A program made the translations under genes and the position numbers. Positions 24,640 through 35,515 of a stretch of DNA of 64,000 bases are shown here, one piece after another (position 1 is the stretch's first letter; the number at the start of each line of letters is the position of its first letter). Where the stretch lies: NCBI RefSeq assembly GCF_050436995.1, contig NC_134776.1, forward strand, positions 17,153,001 through 17,217,000, in the 5' to 3' direction. This stretch comes from Anticarsia gemmatalis. Taxonomy: Eukaryota > Arthropoda > Insecta > Lepidoptera > Erebidae. Under the pieces are notes generated by a model. That model worked only from the letters and a program-made list of their open reading frames with translations, made no database searches and was not told the origin of the DNA.

Positions 24640-26960
24640 GCTAATCACGATTTAATTTTGGTAACTTATAAGTGTTTGTTACTTTTTGCCGTTAACTACT
24701 TCCGGTTTTTGGAACTTAGAATTTTTCGTTCCGACATAGAATTTTCTCGGTAACTCAGAATTATATGGTCACATTTATAGTTTATGGTAACTAACGAGTC
24801 TATCGCAATTTTTTTGGAGATTTGATCACTTAGAATTTCATATCATATTCATTTGTAGAACTAAGATTTTTTATGGACATTTCAGATTTTGGTAAATCAA
24901 AACCTTTTCCTCAAGGATTTCAGTCAAACTTAACGATTTGTATTCGTAATTAATTTTTTTGGGGATCTTGATTTTTTTAGGTACAATGATTAGTTTTTGG
25001 AAACTTAGATATTCACAAATGTATTAAGTTTTTGTGAACTGAAATTGTTCCTCTTGAGTTTTTGGAAATTTTGTATTTTTTGTATCAATATAAAATTTTT
25101 GGTAGCTTAGAATTTTACGTGCACATTTCTAGTTTATAGTTCTAAACAAATTTTCCTTTTTTTAAGGAAATTTGAGTGGTTTTTCAAAATTTTTAGTTTT
25201 TCGTATTTTTTTCGTCTTCAATTTGATTGATTAGGGACTTGGAAATTTTTAGGTACAATAAAAAATTGAATGATTAGTTATTGACTAATTAGAATGTTAC
25301 ATGCATATCTCTAATAACCTTATGAATCTTTTGACAATATTTTTAGTTTTTTGGAAACACAGACTTCCATTAGATCTTAGATTTTTTTGGTCAAAGGTTT
25401 CAATTTATAGTAATTTAGATTTTTCATTCACAATTTCGTAGTTTGGGATGTAAAAGTTATTTAAAATGCTTTTTTATTTTTGGTAACTTAGAATGATTTC
25501 GCTCTCTCGCAATTATGGTAACCTACTCATTTTTTATCTTTTTTTCGGATTTTGGTGACTAAGACTAAGATATTCAAATTTTCAGCTTTGTAAGAACTAA
25601 GATCTTTTATACTAAAGTTTCAGTTTGTAATGGTAACTTGTAATTTTTTTAATCACATTTTCAGATTTTTGCAACTCAGATTTTTAATTTATTATAAATT
25701 TTATGACAACCTAGAATTATTGATAACATTTTATAAACAAATTTCGTTTTTGGAATGTTAAGAATTATTTTTATCGAATATGCCAGTGTTTTTAACTTTT
25801 AATTTTTAATCACATTTTAAGTGTTAGTGTAGGTACTTAATATTTTTTTGACACATTTTCAGTGTAAGTAGTTTTAACTTTTTATATTTATTGTTTTAAA
25901 ATTTCGGACTTAGAATTATTCGTTAACATTTTCGCTTTTTGAGAAATTAGAATTGATTATCCAAATGCTTCAGTTTTTTTAAACTTTTAAATATTTCGAT
26001 CATATTTTCGATTTATAGAAATTCTGAAATTTTTCTTACAATTTTCAGTTTTATGGGAACAAAGGAATTTCGTCCAAATGTTCAAATTTTTGTAGGTTAA
26101 TTTTTTTTTGGGATGTTACATTTTTTGTTTAACTAACTTATAACTTTTGGTAACTTAGGTCTTCTTCAAATTTTAATTTTTTTTTATCATTAGACTTCGA
26201 CATTTTAGTCTATTCTTTCAGCTTCTGGTTCCTTACATTTTTACATTTACATATTTCCAGAAGTTAACTTAGATTTTTTTACTGTCATTTTAAGTTTTTA
26301 GGAACTAAACCATTATTTTCTGTTTTAAGTATTATAAAATTTTTTTGTTAACTTTGTCAGTGCTTGGCAACTTAGATTTTTTATTCATATGTTCAGTATC
26401 GGAAAAGTCAAACCTTTTTTTACAAGTTTTTGATATTAAAATTTGATATCTCCGAATTTTCAGTCATTTGTAATTAATTTTTTTTCGCGTTTTCTGTCTG
26501 GAGAACTTAGAATTTTTGTTTGTGTCAGATTTGGGAACATATAAATTTTCATTTTCAGTTTTTGGTAGGTAACTTAGAATATTTTATTCACAATTAAAGT
26601 TTTTTGGGACTTAGAAGTTTTTGGTCAAGTGTTTAAAGTTTTTGGTGTCTTAGAATTTTAAGGGTTTGGAACATAAATTTTTTGATTCTCATTTTCATTT
26701 TTTGGGATCTATAAATGTGTTGCAATGTACATATAAGTATTTTAGTAACTTTTTTAGAATTTTTTATTTACAATTTAAGATTTTGGGATCTTGTAATATT
26801 TTGACCAATTACTTTAGTTTTTGAAAAAGTAGTAGAGGAGTATATTAGATGATAAGATATTTTTAGAAATGATTTAATTTTTTGGGAACTTAGAATTTTT
26901 TTAAGTTCTGTTCAGTAACTTAGAATTTTTCGTACACACTTTCAGCTTATGATTTCGAAT
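24640..26960 (+). repeat. decayed T-rich minisatellite, about 2.3 kb
   Basis: About twenty or more degenerate copies of a roughly 40-nt unit can be read on the plus strand. The unit is close to TTTTTGGTAACTTAGAATTT followed by TTCGTTCACATTTTCAG. Clear instances lie near 24711, 25000, 25100, 25470, 26130, 26490, 26560, 26880 and 26912. The strand is strongly T-rich and A-poor throughout, so a transcript of the minus-strand gene would carry a long A-rich tract with CTAAGTTACCAAAAA motifs. It lies 1-3.5 kb downstream of the first exon, in intron 1. Unit boundaries are uncertain because copies differ by many substitutions and indels. Confidence 0.75.
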
Positions 26961-27868
26961 TTTAAGACTCTACCTTGCGATGCTTACATTTTCGTTAATT
27001 TTATTTGCTACTAGAATTTATTTTTAAAATTATTTCCATCAATTAAATGAACTTTTAAGACTTTGTAGAGCTTTAAATAATTTTCTATTGCAATTCCAAT
27101 TCATATGAATATTAAATTACTTTATAAAAGAGACGCGAAGATTATTTCAACGTTCAAATCGTAAAAACATATTAATTATTACTTTACCGCGGTTTAGGAA
27201 CATTACTTTGCATTTTTTTTAATAAAAAATAACTTTTTCGGGAAATGAATTTATCTATAAAACCGAGCATGATTTTATTCTCATTTATAAGAAAAACTAC
27301 ATTTTAAATTAAATTTATAAAAACTTTACAGAGCAAAAGCGGTATCGTAATGTTACAAAGTTGTTCTGTCAATGCGACAAACTAGCGCGGTTTACGAAAC
27401 ACTTACGCAAACAAGAAAATACTGATTTTCCTCGTCACGGTTTTAGAAAAAGCTAATCACAAATGAGAACGTACATTTTCATCGTAAATCAAAGTTTTTA
27501 CTGAGAAATATTTTTTTGCTCTACTTTCAGAGAGTTTACGAACGTTAAAAAGTGCTATTATTTTTTCCGCGAGTAATATAGCATCGTAATAAAAAAACCG
27601 CGATAAAATAGTCATTTTATAATATTTTCGAACACACAATACACACAACAGTGGAAAAAAACATAAAATTACAAAGAAATAGTTTATAAAAACATAAAAG
27701 ATAATAGGAACGGAAAATTACATATAAATAAAAAACAGAACAAGGAAGAGAATAACAGAACAATTAAAACATAAAATAAAGTTATTTACAATAAACTTAT
27801 AAACACATTTCACGTAATAAAAACAAAATACGAAGTTTGAAAAATAAATAAACAAGAATTAACAAGTT
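26961..27868. other. AT-rich start of intron 1
   Basis: Directly downstream of the exon 1 donor on the minus strand. From about 27640 to 27850 the plus strand is very A-rich (many AACATAAAA-like words), the reverse of the bias in the T-rich array. The open frame at 27457-27648 has no support. Confidence 0.5.
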
Positions 27869-27874
27869 ACTTAC

Positions 27875-28091
27875 CTGACTCTTGTATTCACGAACATGGG
27901 TCACATATTTAAAAAAAATATTTAGATAAGATTTACGCGAGTTACGGTTTGTATTTTGAAAAGAGGTTAAATATTTATTTTGACAAATGAACTACAATTC
28001 ACTGAGAAACGCGGCGTGACCGTTTGTCACGCTAGACCGGTGCGGACTGGGTTGCTGTACGTGCGGCCAGCTGAGTTGCCAGTTGCGATTT
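27875..28091 (-). other. exon 1: 5' leader with start-stop uORF
   Basis: From the predicted start (A of TTTCAAATC, 28091) to the donor AGTCAG|GTAAGTAAC at 27875/27874, this is a 217-nt exon. Its first 100 nt are GC-rich and the rest AT-rich. It contains only two ATGs. The first (27906-27904) is followed at once by TGA. The second (27897-27895) follows three bases later and reads MFVNTRV, then continues in frame through the splice into exon 2 (RCRVHNSPT-MARSWGG). Its context is weak (C at -3, T at +4), so it may be mostly bypassed in favour of the exon 2 ATG. Joining exons 1 and 2 is an inference from consensus splice sites, strand and the open frame across the junction. Confidence 0.6.
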
Positions 28092-28115
28092 GAAACTCCA
28101 GAGTTCGGGCCTAGG

Positions 28116-28140
28116 TTTTTATAGAGGTCCCCCGCCCACC
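28116..28140 (-). promoter_or_regulatory. TATA-box promoter with GC-box-like element
   Basis: Read on the minus strand, GGTGGGCGGGGG (28140-28129) is followed by TATAAAAA (28123-28116), and 32 nt downstream by TTTCAAATC, a fair initiator match centred on 28091. The spacing is right for a TATA-directed start. The whole block from 28000 to 28160 is far more GC-rich and CpG-rich than the surrounding DNA, and a 217-nt exon with a consensus donor follows. No downstream promoter element was found at +28. Confidence 0.65.
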
Positions 28141-28540
28141 AACTGGGAGGAACCGGGCATGCGCTTTAACTGCAGCCTGGATAACAAAGAATATTCCGAT
28201 CTTCCAAGAATTGCATATAGAATTATTTTTTTTCGTTACATAAATTGTAATTTGTAATTCAATTTTATTTTTACTTTTTTTTCATCGAATGAGGTTGTCA
28301 TTATGAGTTTAGTAAGCAGTGTTTGAAGTCTCCTGTCAATTTTTTCGAGTCGATTTTTGTTTTTTATTTCATAAATACATAATTAATTATATTTTCCAAA
28401 TTACTAGTTACTAAATACCTATGTTTAATATCCATAGCAGTTCGGATACCTGAGTTCCAGTGTCGTTTTTTTTATAAATGAGATTAAATTGTAGTTAATG
28501 CATTTTATTTTGTTTAAAAAATAGTTATTATATAAGTATT
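28141..28540. other. sequence upstream of the promoter
   Basis: The GC-rich block ends near 28185. The rest is AT-rich with T runs. No second promoter facing the other way was seen. Confidence 0.4.
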
Positions 28541-28741
28541 TTAGTTATTTATACGAATTGGCTGCAAACCCGTACGTAAAAACCGGTTTTGTAAGACATT
28601 TTGAGGTTTTAAAGCTTGTCCGTCGGCACTTTTCACAGCGTTGATCGAATGCCGTCGGCAACTAAAACTTAATAATTTCAAGGCGTTCGTGGGGGCGCTG
28701 GCGTCTAATATTTTTGGAGCTTCCTTAGAACCATTTGACAC
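28541..28741 (-). CDS. unidentified 66-codon open frame, doubtful
   Basis: The frame starts MSNGSKEAPKILDASAPTNA and continues with basic residues (CRRHSINAVKSADGQALKPQ). It has a balanced composition unlike its AT-rich flanks, an ATG and a stop. It lies 450 nt upstream of the promoter on the same strand. No domain, signal peptide or splice context was recognised. It may be a fragment of an old mobile element rather than a gene. Confidence 0.15.
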   Translation of the reverse strand: MSNGSKEAPKILDASAPTNALKLLSFSCRRHSINAVKSADGQALKPQNVLQNRFLRTGLQPIRINN

Positions 28742-31700
28742 ATTGACTGACGTATTCTTAAAACATTTTTTTTTTGCGATAAGATGTTAAAAACTTTTCG
28801 TATGTGGTTTCTATGAACTAATCACTCTAAATAATATGGTATACCTCTGCCTGTTGTAGAGTTATTTCAATAATTACAACAATCAGTCTAATTGACTTAT
28901 TCTTACCTAAAAACAAAATAAAACATTTGCATCATATATAATATATACATGTATCATAAAGTCCTGCTCAGTGCCCATGTTCTGTGGCTTAATAAACACA
29001 AAACTATCAGGCGCTAAAATTCAAAATAAAAGAATTTGTCCAAAAAGAGGTTTTCTGTTGTCCTAAAGCATAAAAATCTTATAAATAAACGCAAAAACAT
29101 TATGATAAATTTTTTTAGTTGTAGGTACATTATCAGTTTCCAAAATAAGAGTGGAAAGAAATAAAAAAATCTTAGAACACACGAAATTTCTGTTCATATT
29201 TCGTAACTAGATGGCGTTGTCAGTCGAAACGCCTGCAAAATTGTGAGCAAAAGCCGAAAACTTCAATTGGTTTTATATATTTCGAATTTAGTGAAGATTA
29301 TTTTTGCTTGAAAATCATTATAATGTAAGTTTTTAAAGGTTTTAGCATATTTATAGCCTGGTTCACATACTTCTGAGACAATACTTGTGTTCAATCGGCT
29401 AGCGGAACATGTCTAACATGTTTTTCAAACTAACAGTTTCGATCTCTTTGTCTATTGGATAGGGTATCCAACACTTATCTCTGAGCTCTAAAACTGTTCC
29501 TTTTATATAAAAACAAATACGGTTGAAAGGATATTTGAGACGATTTATGTTTAATTTTAAATGTTTTACAGGTTACTAGCCTTATGTTAGAATAAAACTT
29601 TACCTGCATGTATCCAAATGACATTTAGAAATTTTATTGAATATTTTTTTATATTATAGTTTTATTTTTTATTCATGAAAGTACCTACATACATTATAAA
29701 ACGTGATAGTAAGTTCATAATTTTGTTTGTGACTGTACTTATGTACGTCAGACTACACATATCGTTATTCTAGTATCTACTGTAGATAGGTCTGTAGCAA
29801 GGGTGCAGTCGTGTGTGTGAGGGGTGGCGAAAAAAGGGGGGCAACACCCATTTTAAAACACATGGAAATGTGGTACAAACCCCTTTTATTATTTACGATG
29901 TCCAAATTTTGTAAAGCAGGTAAACGCGTGCGCGAATTTCATACCCGTAATTAATTGATATAATAATTCATTAATAGCATGTTTCTTGATGACATTTATA
30001 AAAAAGTTAAAATATAATCGTCAAAGATTATAATTATTTTAATTTCGAACTCCATTTTGCGCCTTGCAAAGTATAGTTGTTGAGTATATGAAGTATATTA
30101 TGATGAAACATACGTGCCAAAACCCAAATTAAAGTAAAAAAATATTAAGTATTATATTAAGTACTTGAATAAAAGTTATTTCATTTCTGACAAGATTACT
30201 TTGTCATATACATGATGCGTTGATGAATCCTGAGCACAATTTTTCATTATAAAACGTGCCTTACAAAACACTAACAATTCCTGAAAAATACAGAACAAAT
30301 CGTTACAGGTCCTTGTTTTTCTTATTAGAATAGTCAATAGTAGCGCTAGTGAAAGCAATCAACTGGTCTTCAAAAGAAAGCCGTTGATCAATTCCATTGC
30401 CGGTGAAGTCCTCGCTTCTAGAATAAGAATGAAAGTTTTCTATAATTGTGTATACTTAAAAATATAGGAGACAATTCTGCGTGACCTAAGTCGTCTTTCT
30501 ATTACATAAAAAAATAATCCAAATAACAGAAAAATACATATTTGTATTATTCTGTGTCTGTGTTAAGTATATTTTTATTATTCTGTGTCCGTGTTAAGTT
30601 TGACTTCATTCGCGCTTAAATATGTAATACGCAAAAACTCTGCGGTGTTCTGTAAAATGGAAAGTACATTTTTCCGACATCGGCTTACCTGAAAATAACG
30701 GGCTGTTGTTTTAATAAAGCAGTCTGAAAGCCTGATTCAATATGCAAGTGCTTACTACTTTTTAAAATCTGTTTCTACGTAATCATCTCATCTTAGAAAC
30801 CTACTCAAAATACTAATACATCAGAATCATTAAGAATTTGATGAGAATATTTAATAAGCAGTCATAAAATTTCGTTATAAAGCGAACGGTGTGCCGTCGG
30901 AACTCTGTGTTCATTTAGGCCTACACGGAGATAAAAATATGATTTAAAATTATATTTAAATTATGTTGTTCAAGTATGCAGTATGTACTTTAATATTAGT
31001 ATTTAACACTCTTCTTATGTACTATGTATTGTTGTGCGGGACATTTTTTAAACAAAATTCTTAAGCATCAAATTTTTAGTAATTGCAAGTAACCAGTTAT
31101 TTCCGTTATTTATGTACTGGAACCGTCCAGATTATGTACCAAATAATTATGCTGTCTATATTCCAGCTTCGATTCCGATCCGCAGCCAAATATTACTTTT
31201 TGTATGTTTGAAACCTTTAGATACAGTTTACTTGATTTATTTTTTATACTTGATGGCCACGTTTTACAGTCCTCAAGTCTACCTCAATCCGGGCATAGCG
31301 AGCGCGGCATACAAAATACTTATTCTGCGGGAAGACCGTGCCGAGCGGTAGAAAATATATCATGTTGGTAAAAATTTGATTGATTGTCAGTGGTTATACA
31401 TATAAAGTTAAACAAATTAGGTTGTAGGTATCTATACTAATAATGCATATTCGCCCCATGTTTAAAAAAATATTGCGCTTAGAAGATAAACTTCCCAAGA
31501 TTTTTTTTTTATATTTTTTTCTTTGCAAAGGATCAATAATAAATTTAGTCCAATATACGGGCTTATTCCGATAGATAAAACATTGCACGCAGTACTGATA
31601 CAATGATTAGAAATGCAATGTTGATGAAGACTATTGAAAGGTCAGTACTTACTTGTGTCTTGCACCAATAAAATCGAACGAAGGATTTTCCCCTTTGTAG

Positions 31701-32539
31701 ACTGAACATAACTTGCCGGTATGCTATACCTATGTCCTTCGAGATATAACAAGTATAATTACATTTACAACTAAATCGACTATTTATCCTGGTCTGGGTG
31801 TCTAACGATCACTACTGCAAGAAAGTTAAAGTGGTTTGAAACTACTTTTCAATGAAGAGTACCTATTTAAAATTCTCAACAAAAAATTTAACAACCTATA
31901 ATATTTTTCAAGATCTTTATTTAGGTCTTTTGAGATACAAATGAAGAAGTTTGCTTTACGTCAGTAAGCAACTGGGTATGTAATATAAGTTATGTAATAG
32001 CGAATAACATTTCATATCAAAGGTTTGCAATCGTACAGAATATTTGAAAATGTATTTCAATAGGAATGGAATAAAATGGTTATATGATTGCATCCGAAGC
32101 CTTTGAGGCTCATAGAAAATAAGTTTCAAATGTAATTTACACAGCAATTGTAGCAAGTTGCTACATTGTTTCTACAGTCAGCTTGAATTATAGTTTGTTT
32201 GACCAGTAGGAAAACTAGCTAGGTACCTGTTTATTGTGTTTTATCATAAAACACGTAAAATATTGATCTCTCTAAACTTAATATTTATTATCATTTAGGT
32301 ACTTCAACGTTAGAATACGTGGAGTTGAACTTTGCAATGAATAAAAAAGATGATTGCTGAACATTTTTTTGTCAAGTCAAACGGTAGAAACTGAATAACC
32401 AATTTAATAGCCAAGCCAAAGTTTAAGGCTTACTTGCGGCAATGAGCACCTATATAAAAATGCCACTTATTAACAGAAGACCCAAGAAATAATAAATTAA
32501 TATTTCAGCGGTAATACTCTATTAGAACTAACCCTCCGC
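28742..32539. other. AT-rich intergenic sequence
   Basis: Nothing recognised with confidence. A donor-like GTAAGTACTG on the minus strand near 31650 has no good acceptor. GGGGTGGCGAAAAAAGGGGGG near 29820 is a local G-rich patch. The 79-codon frame at 31112-31351 shows no motif. Confidence 0.4.
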
Positions 32540-32750
32540 GGCGTTCGGATGCAGACGTCATGTCGAGACAAGCAGACAAGCTGCCTGTATCCGCCACCAG
32601 GATGGAATGTACAGACAATTAATTCATAATATTTCCCTTACAATTCAATGGCACGAGTGTTTCCACCCTCGCTGCCGGCCCGCCTGCCTCCACACTCCGC
32701 AATCCATAGGTCGTATCATTTTGCTCAATTTGATAGGTGAGAGCCGGTGC
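32540..32750. other. GC-rich island of unknown nature
   Basis: GCCGGCCCGCCTGCCTCC and CTGCCTGTATCCGCCACCAG stand out from the AT-rich flanks. A donor-like GATAG|GTGAGAG lies at its right end on the plus strand and TAATATTTCAG near 32508 on its left, but the segment between has stops in all frames that I checked. It could be a non-coding exon, a regulatory block or an old repeat. Confidence 0.3.
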
Positions 32751-33919
32751 ATCTTTTATGTTAACATGATGACACTGGTTTACAAGATGAATTATCTATT
32801 GACTTGGCTTTGGTTGGCCACAGAGTTTTATGAATGTTACAAAAGTTCTGTAGTGTAGAATTCTTTTTTGTTGGAAATGTGAACTTCCACACAAATTGTC
32901 ATTGGAGCTAACGCGTGCTAACATTTCCTCGTATTACTTGGTAATTTTCCTTTGGCTTATTTAGATAATACGCCGTGTCCTTTGAAGACACGGCTTACTC
33001 TCTGTATGGGACGGATAGTTCATAAACTTTACGTGCAAAAGCGGATCAACTCCTGCTGTTTTCTCAAGTTTAGATTTTACTAATTAAATTTTGTTCAAAA
33101 GCGGAATATTTGTATAAAGGCACCTGTGCTGTCTGCTATGCTCAGGTAGTTGATTTTAGATATAATCATACTTGCAGGATCTTGGAAAAGGAAGTCTGAA
33201 GAAATTTAATTTTGTTTCTCAGCTTAAGATCACGACGGATTTACATTGAAGCGAATAAATTAAATCTGCCTTTGTTACAATAACAGGATACTAAGAAAAC
33301 ACTATTTAATGCTAAAAAGAACCCTTTGTCATTGTATATCCTTTGACTGTGCAACAATTTCAAATTAGTTCTTTGTGATGGAGAACATCGGATATTTTCC
33401 ACTATGAGATTAATTAAAACCAAGAAGCGCCGTCTTACAAAGCTTGCAATAACGTGGAATTAATTACTTACAAGTATTAGTAGCAATATCCTGAATAAAC
33501 TGACACTGCCACCTCGTGGAAGCAATTTCAAGCAGCCCTAAATGAACTAAAGAGAATTTTGTCTTACACAGTTTATTGCGCGATGATTAGAACACCGCTA
33601 TATTATTGTCAATAAAACAGGTATCGGGGATTCCATTTAATCATGTTTTATAGATTGAAAAGTTTGTAGAGATCATTGCTGCATTGGCATGCACGTTTTA
33701 CCTAGATCATAGATTATAATTCTGAGTATTTTCAATATAAAGCAGTTATATCAATGAGACCAGATTCAGCTGCATGAGCCTGTGGGTCACTAACCTTTTT
33801 GTACAGACGCGAACTTAAAAAGTACCTACTTACTAAGTTTATAAACTTATTTGTAAGATTCAGACTTAAAATCTTTTGCTTTTGTTAGTTTTTGAAAATA
33901 CAAATAAATCTCTAACTAG
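32751..33919. other. AT-rich intergenic sequence
   Basis: No feature recognised. CACTGCCACCTCGTGGAAGC near 33507 is more GC-rich but too short to assign. Confidence 0.4.
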
Positions 33920-34005
33920 TGGAAATAAACCCACGACCCGCGACCCCTAGACGCAGTGATAGTTTCGTGACGATGACCTTACCCACTGCGCCGCGGAGGC
34001 AGTTT
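33920..34005 (-). mobile_element. tRNA-derived SINE head fragment
   Basis: On the minus strand GCGCAGTGGGTAAGG (box A-like) is followed about 35 nt later by GGTCGCGGGTCGTGGG (box B-like). This matches the heads at 47842-48033 and 52092-52295. No body follows. Confidence 0.6.
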
Positions 34006-34973
34006 GAACGTTTTGAGTTCGCAACTTGTATTTTTCGTACTTAAATTATTATTTTTAGTTGCAGCTTTGAACTGGAGATTATTTGTCAATCAATTGTATT
34101 TGTTATACCGAGTTTAACACCTACTGATGTTCCTGCTCAAATAAATATACACATACTTGTGTATATTCGAGACTGTATTTCTCAAAATATATTTTATTTG
34201 TCTTAATATTTTTTTATATTTCTGTATTTACTGCAGCATAGTTTCCTTCAGCAACTATGTTGTTTCTATTATTTGCATGTAGGCAGATCGAAAGAGCGTC
34301 CACCGATTGACCTCCACAACTCAGCTAATTGAAATACCAAGGTTTTATTAGAGCAATTTGAACAATGCACGCCAAGTTCTGATTTATACCAATTAAATCA
34401 ATGATTGTAACGATCATTAGCGATGCCGTCCTTTTTGTGAGCAAGGACATCTAGCGGATAGATCTGGAACTACTTGATTATACGAAGTTAAATCCATGAC
34501 CGATCGATGTTGGTTGCAAGTGGTTCTATTTATTTACGATAGATAGCATTAGTAACATATTTGTGTCTCTTGTTCTGAAATTTTTGTTTTGCAATTTATC
34601 TCTTTAAACCTGCCAATTTCTTCTTGTTAAGAACTAATGCCTTCTACCAAAATACGTATATACGCTAGCTAGCGAATTCTGTTGTAATGCTTTGAGAGCC
34701 GAGATTCAATGACTTTTTCTTTGAACATACCGTCATAAAATTGCAGAGAATATTTCATAAAGATCTCTACTTTTTCTACGAAATTATTATAAAATCGCAA
34801 TACTAAGGTATTTTTCAAACGAATGAAATCAAAGCGGCATATTATAAGGAATACGGGAATTCTGAAATAAAATTGTTTGCTCAGAATTTTTGTGTGTTGC
34901 TATGAAAATAAGTGTAGGCGTTTGTGCATTTCAAATAAACGCGCTTTAAATTTCTGGTAGGCGCTTTTTTTGG
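34006..34973. other. AT-rich intergenic sequence
   Basis: Nothing recognised. Confidence 0.4.
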
Positions 34974-34981
34974 AACACAAT

Positions 34982-35507
34982 TAGTGAATGCAATCCCGAT
35001 CTCGCGGGATCCCGATCTCGCGAGATCCCGTGTATTTTTTCGGGATCAATCCCGAAGCATAATATGACGAGATCCCGTTCGGGATTGTCGGAGAGGGCAT
35101 TTTCAGCAGCTGGCTACATTGCAATAGAGTTAAGATGCCGATTATATGCTCGTACTATTGATACACTTTGTATTTTAAGAGGCTACTTTCAAAATGCCAT
35201 GTGATTACTTTTTATTTTGATCTCCTGGAGCTACACCTACTTTTTTGATTATGTTCATGTTATTACACCTGTTAATTATGTTACGTTGTTAGTAATATTC
35301 AAAAATAAAGGCTTTTATTTTCTTTCAAATAATAATTTATTGCATTCACCACACTATCACACACATATTACATTAAACAAGCCGTTCGAATTGTATTATT
35401 TTTACTAACTTGACGGGATCCCGAAAATCTTGGGATCCCGCGGGATTGATATTTCTGATCGCGCGGGATCTCGAGTTGACGATCTCGAGTCTGGATTGCA
35501 TTCCCTA
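34982..35507. mobile_element. hAT-type non-autonomous transposon (copy 2)
   Basis: A 526-bp element bounded by a perfect 8-bp duplication, AACACAAT (34974-34981 and 35508-35515). Ends and palindromic subterminal blocks match copy 1 at 5044-5558, with a few substitutions (TCTGGATTGC for TCGGGATTGC on the right). The interior differs from copy 1 and includes the end of a hAT transposase gene. Confidence 0.92.
35088..35204 (+). pseudogene. hAT transposase C-terminal remnant inside copy 2
   Basis: Thirty-eight codons open with SERAFSAAG, the hallmark of the hAT C-terminal dimerisation domain, and continue IELRCRL, TIDTLCILRGYF to a TGA. Catalytic and zinc-finger regions are missing. The piece is fused directly to the left terminal block of the element (after CGGGATTG), so an internal deletion removed the rest of the gene. 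It cannot encode an active transposase, but it dates and types the family. Confidence 0.85.
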
Positions 35508-35515
35508 AACACAAT

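Noticed and set aside
31650..31710. A minus-strand exon ending in GTAAGTACTG
   Set aside because: The donor is good but the only acceptor nearby (TATGTTCAG) has no pyrimidine tract and the interval shows no coding pattern.
33455..33530. A minus-strand exon ending ACTT|GTAAGTAAT
   Set aside because: The enclosed segment from TTTATTCAG is only 19 nt, and the neighbouring CACTGCCACCTCGTGG word looks repeat-derived.
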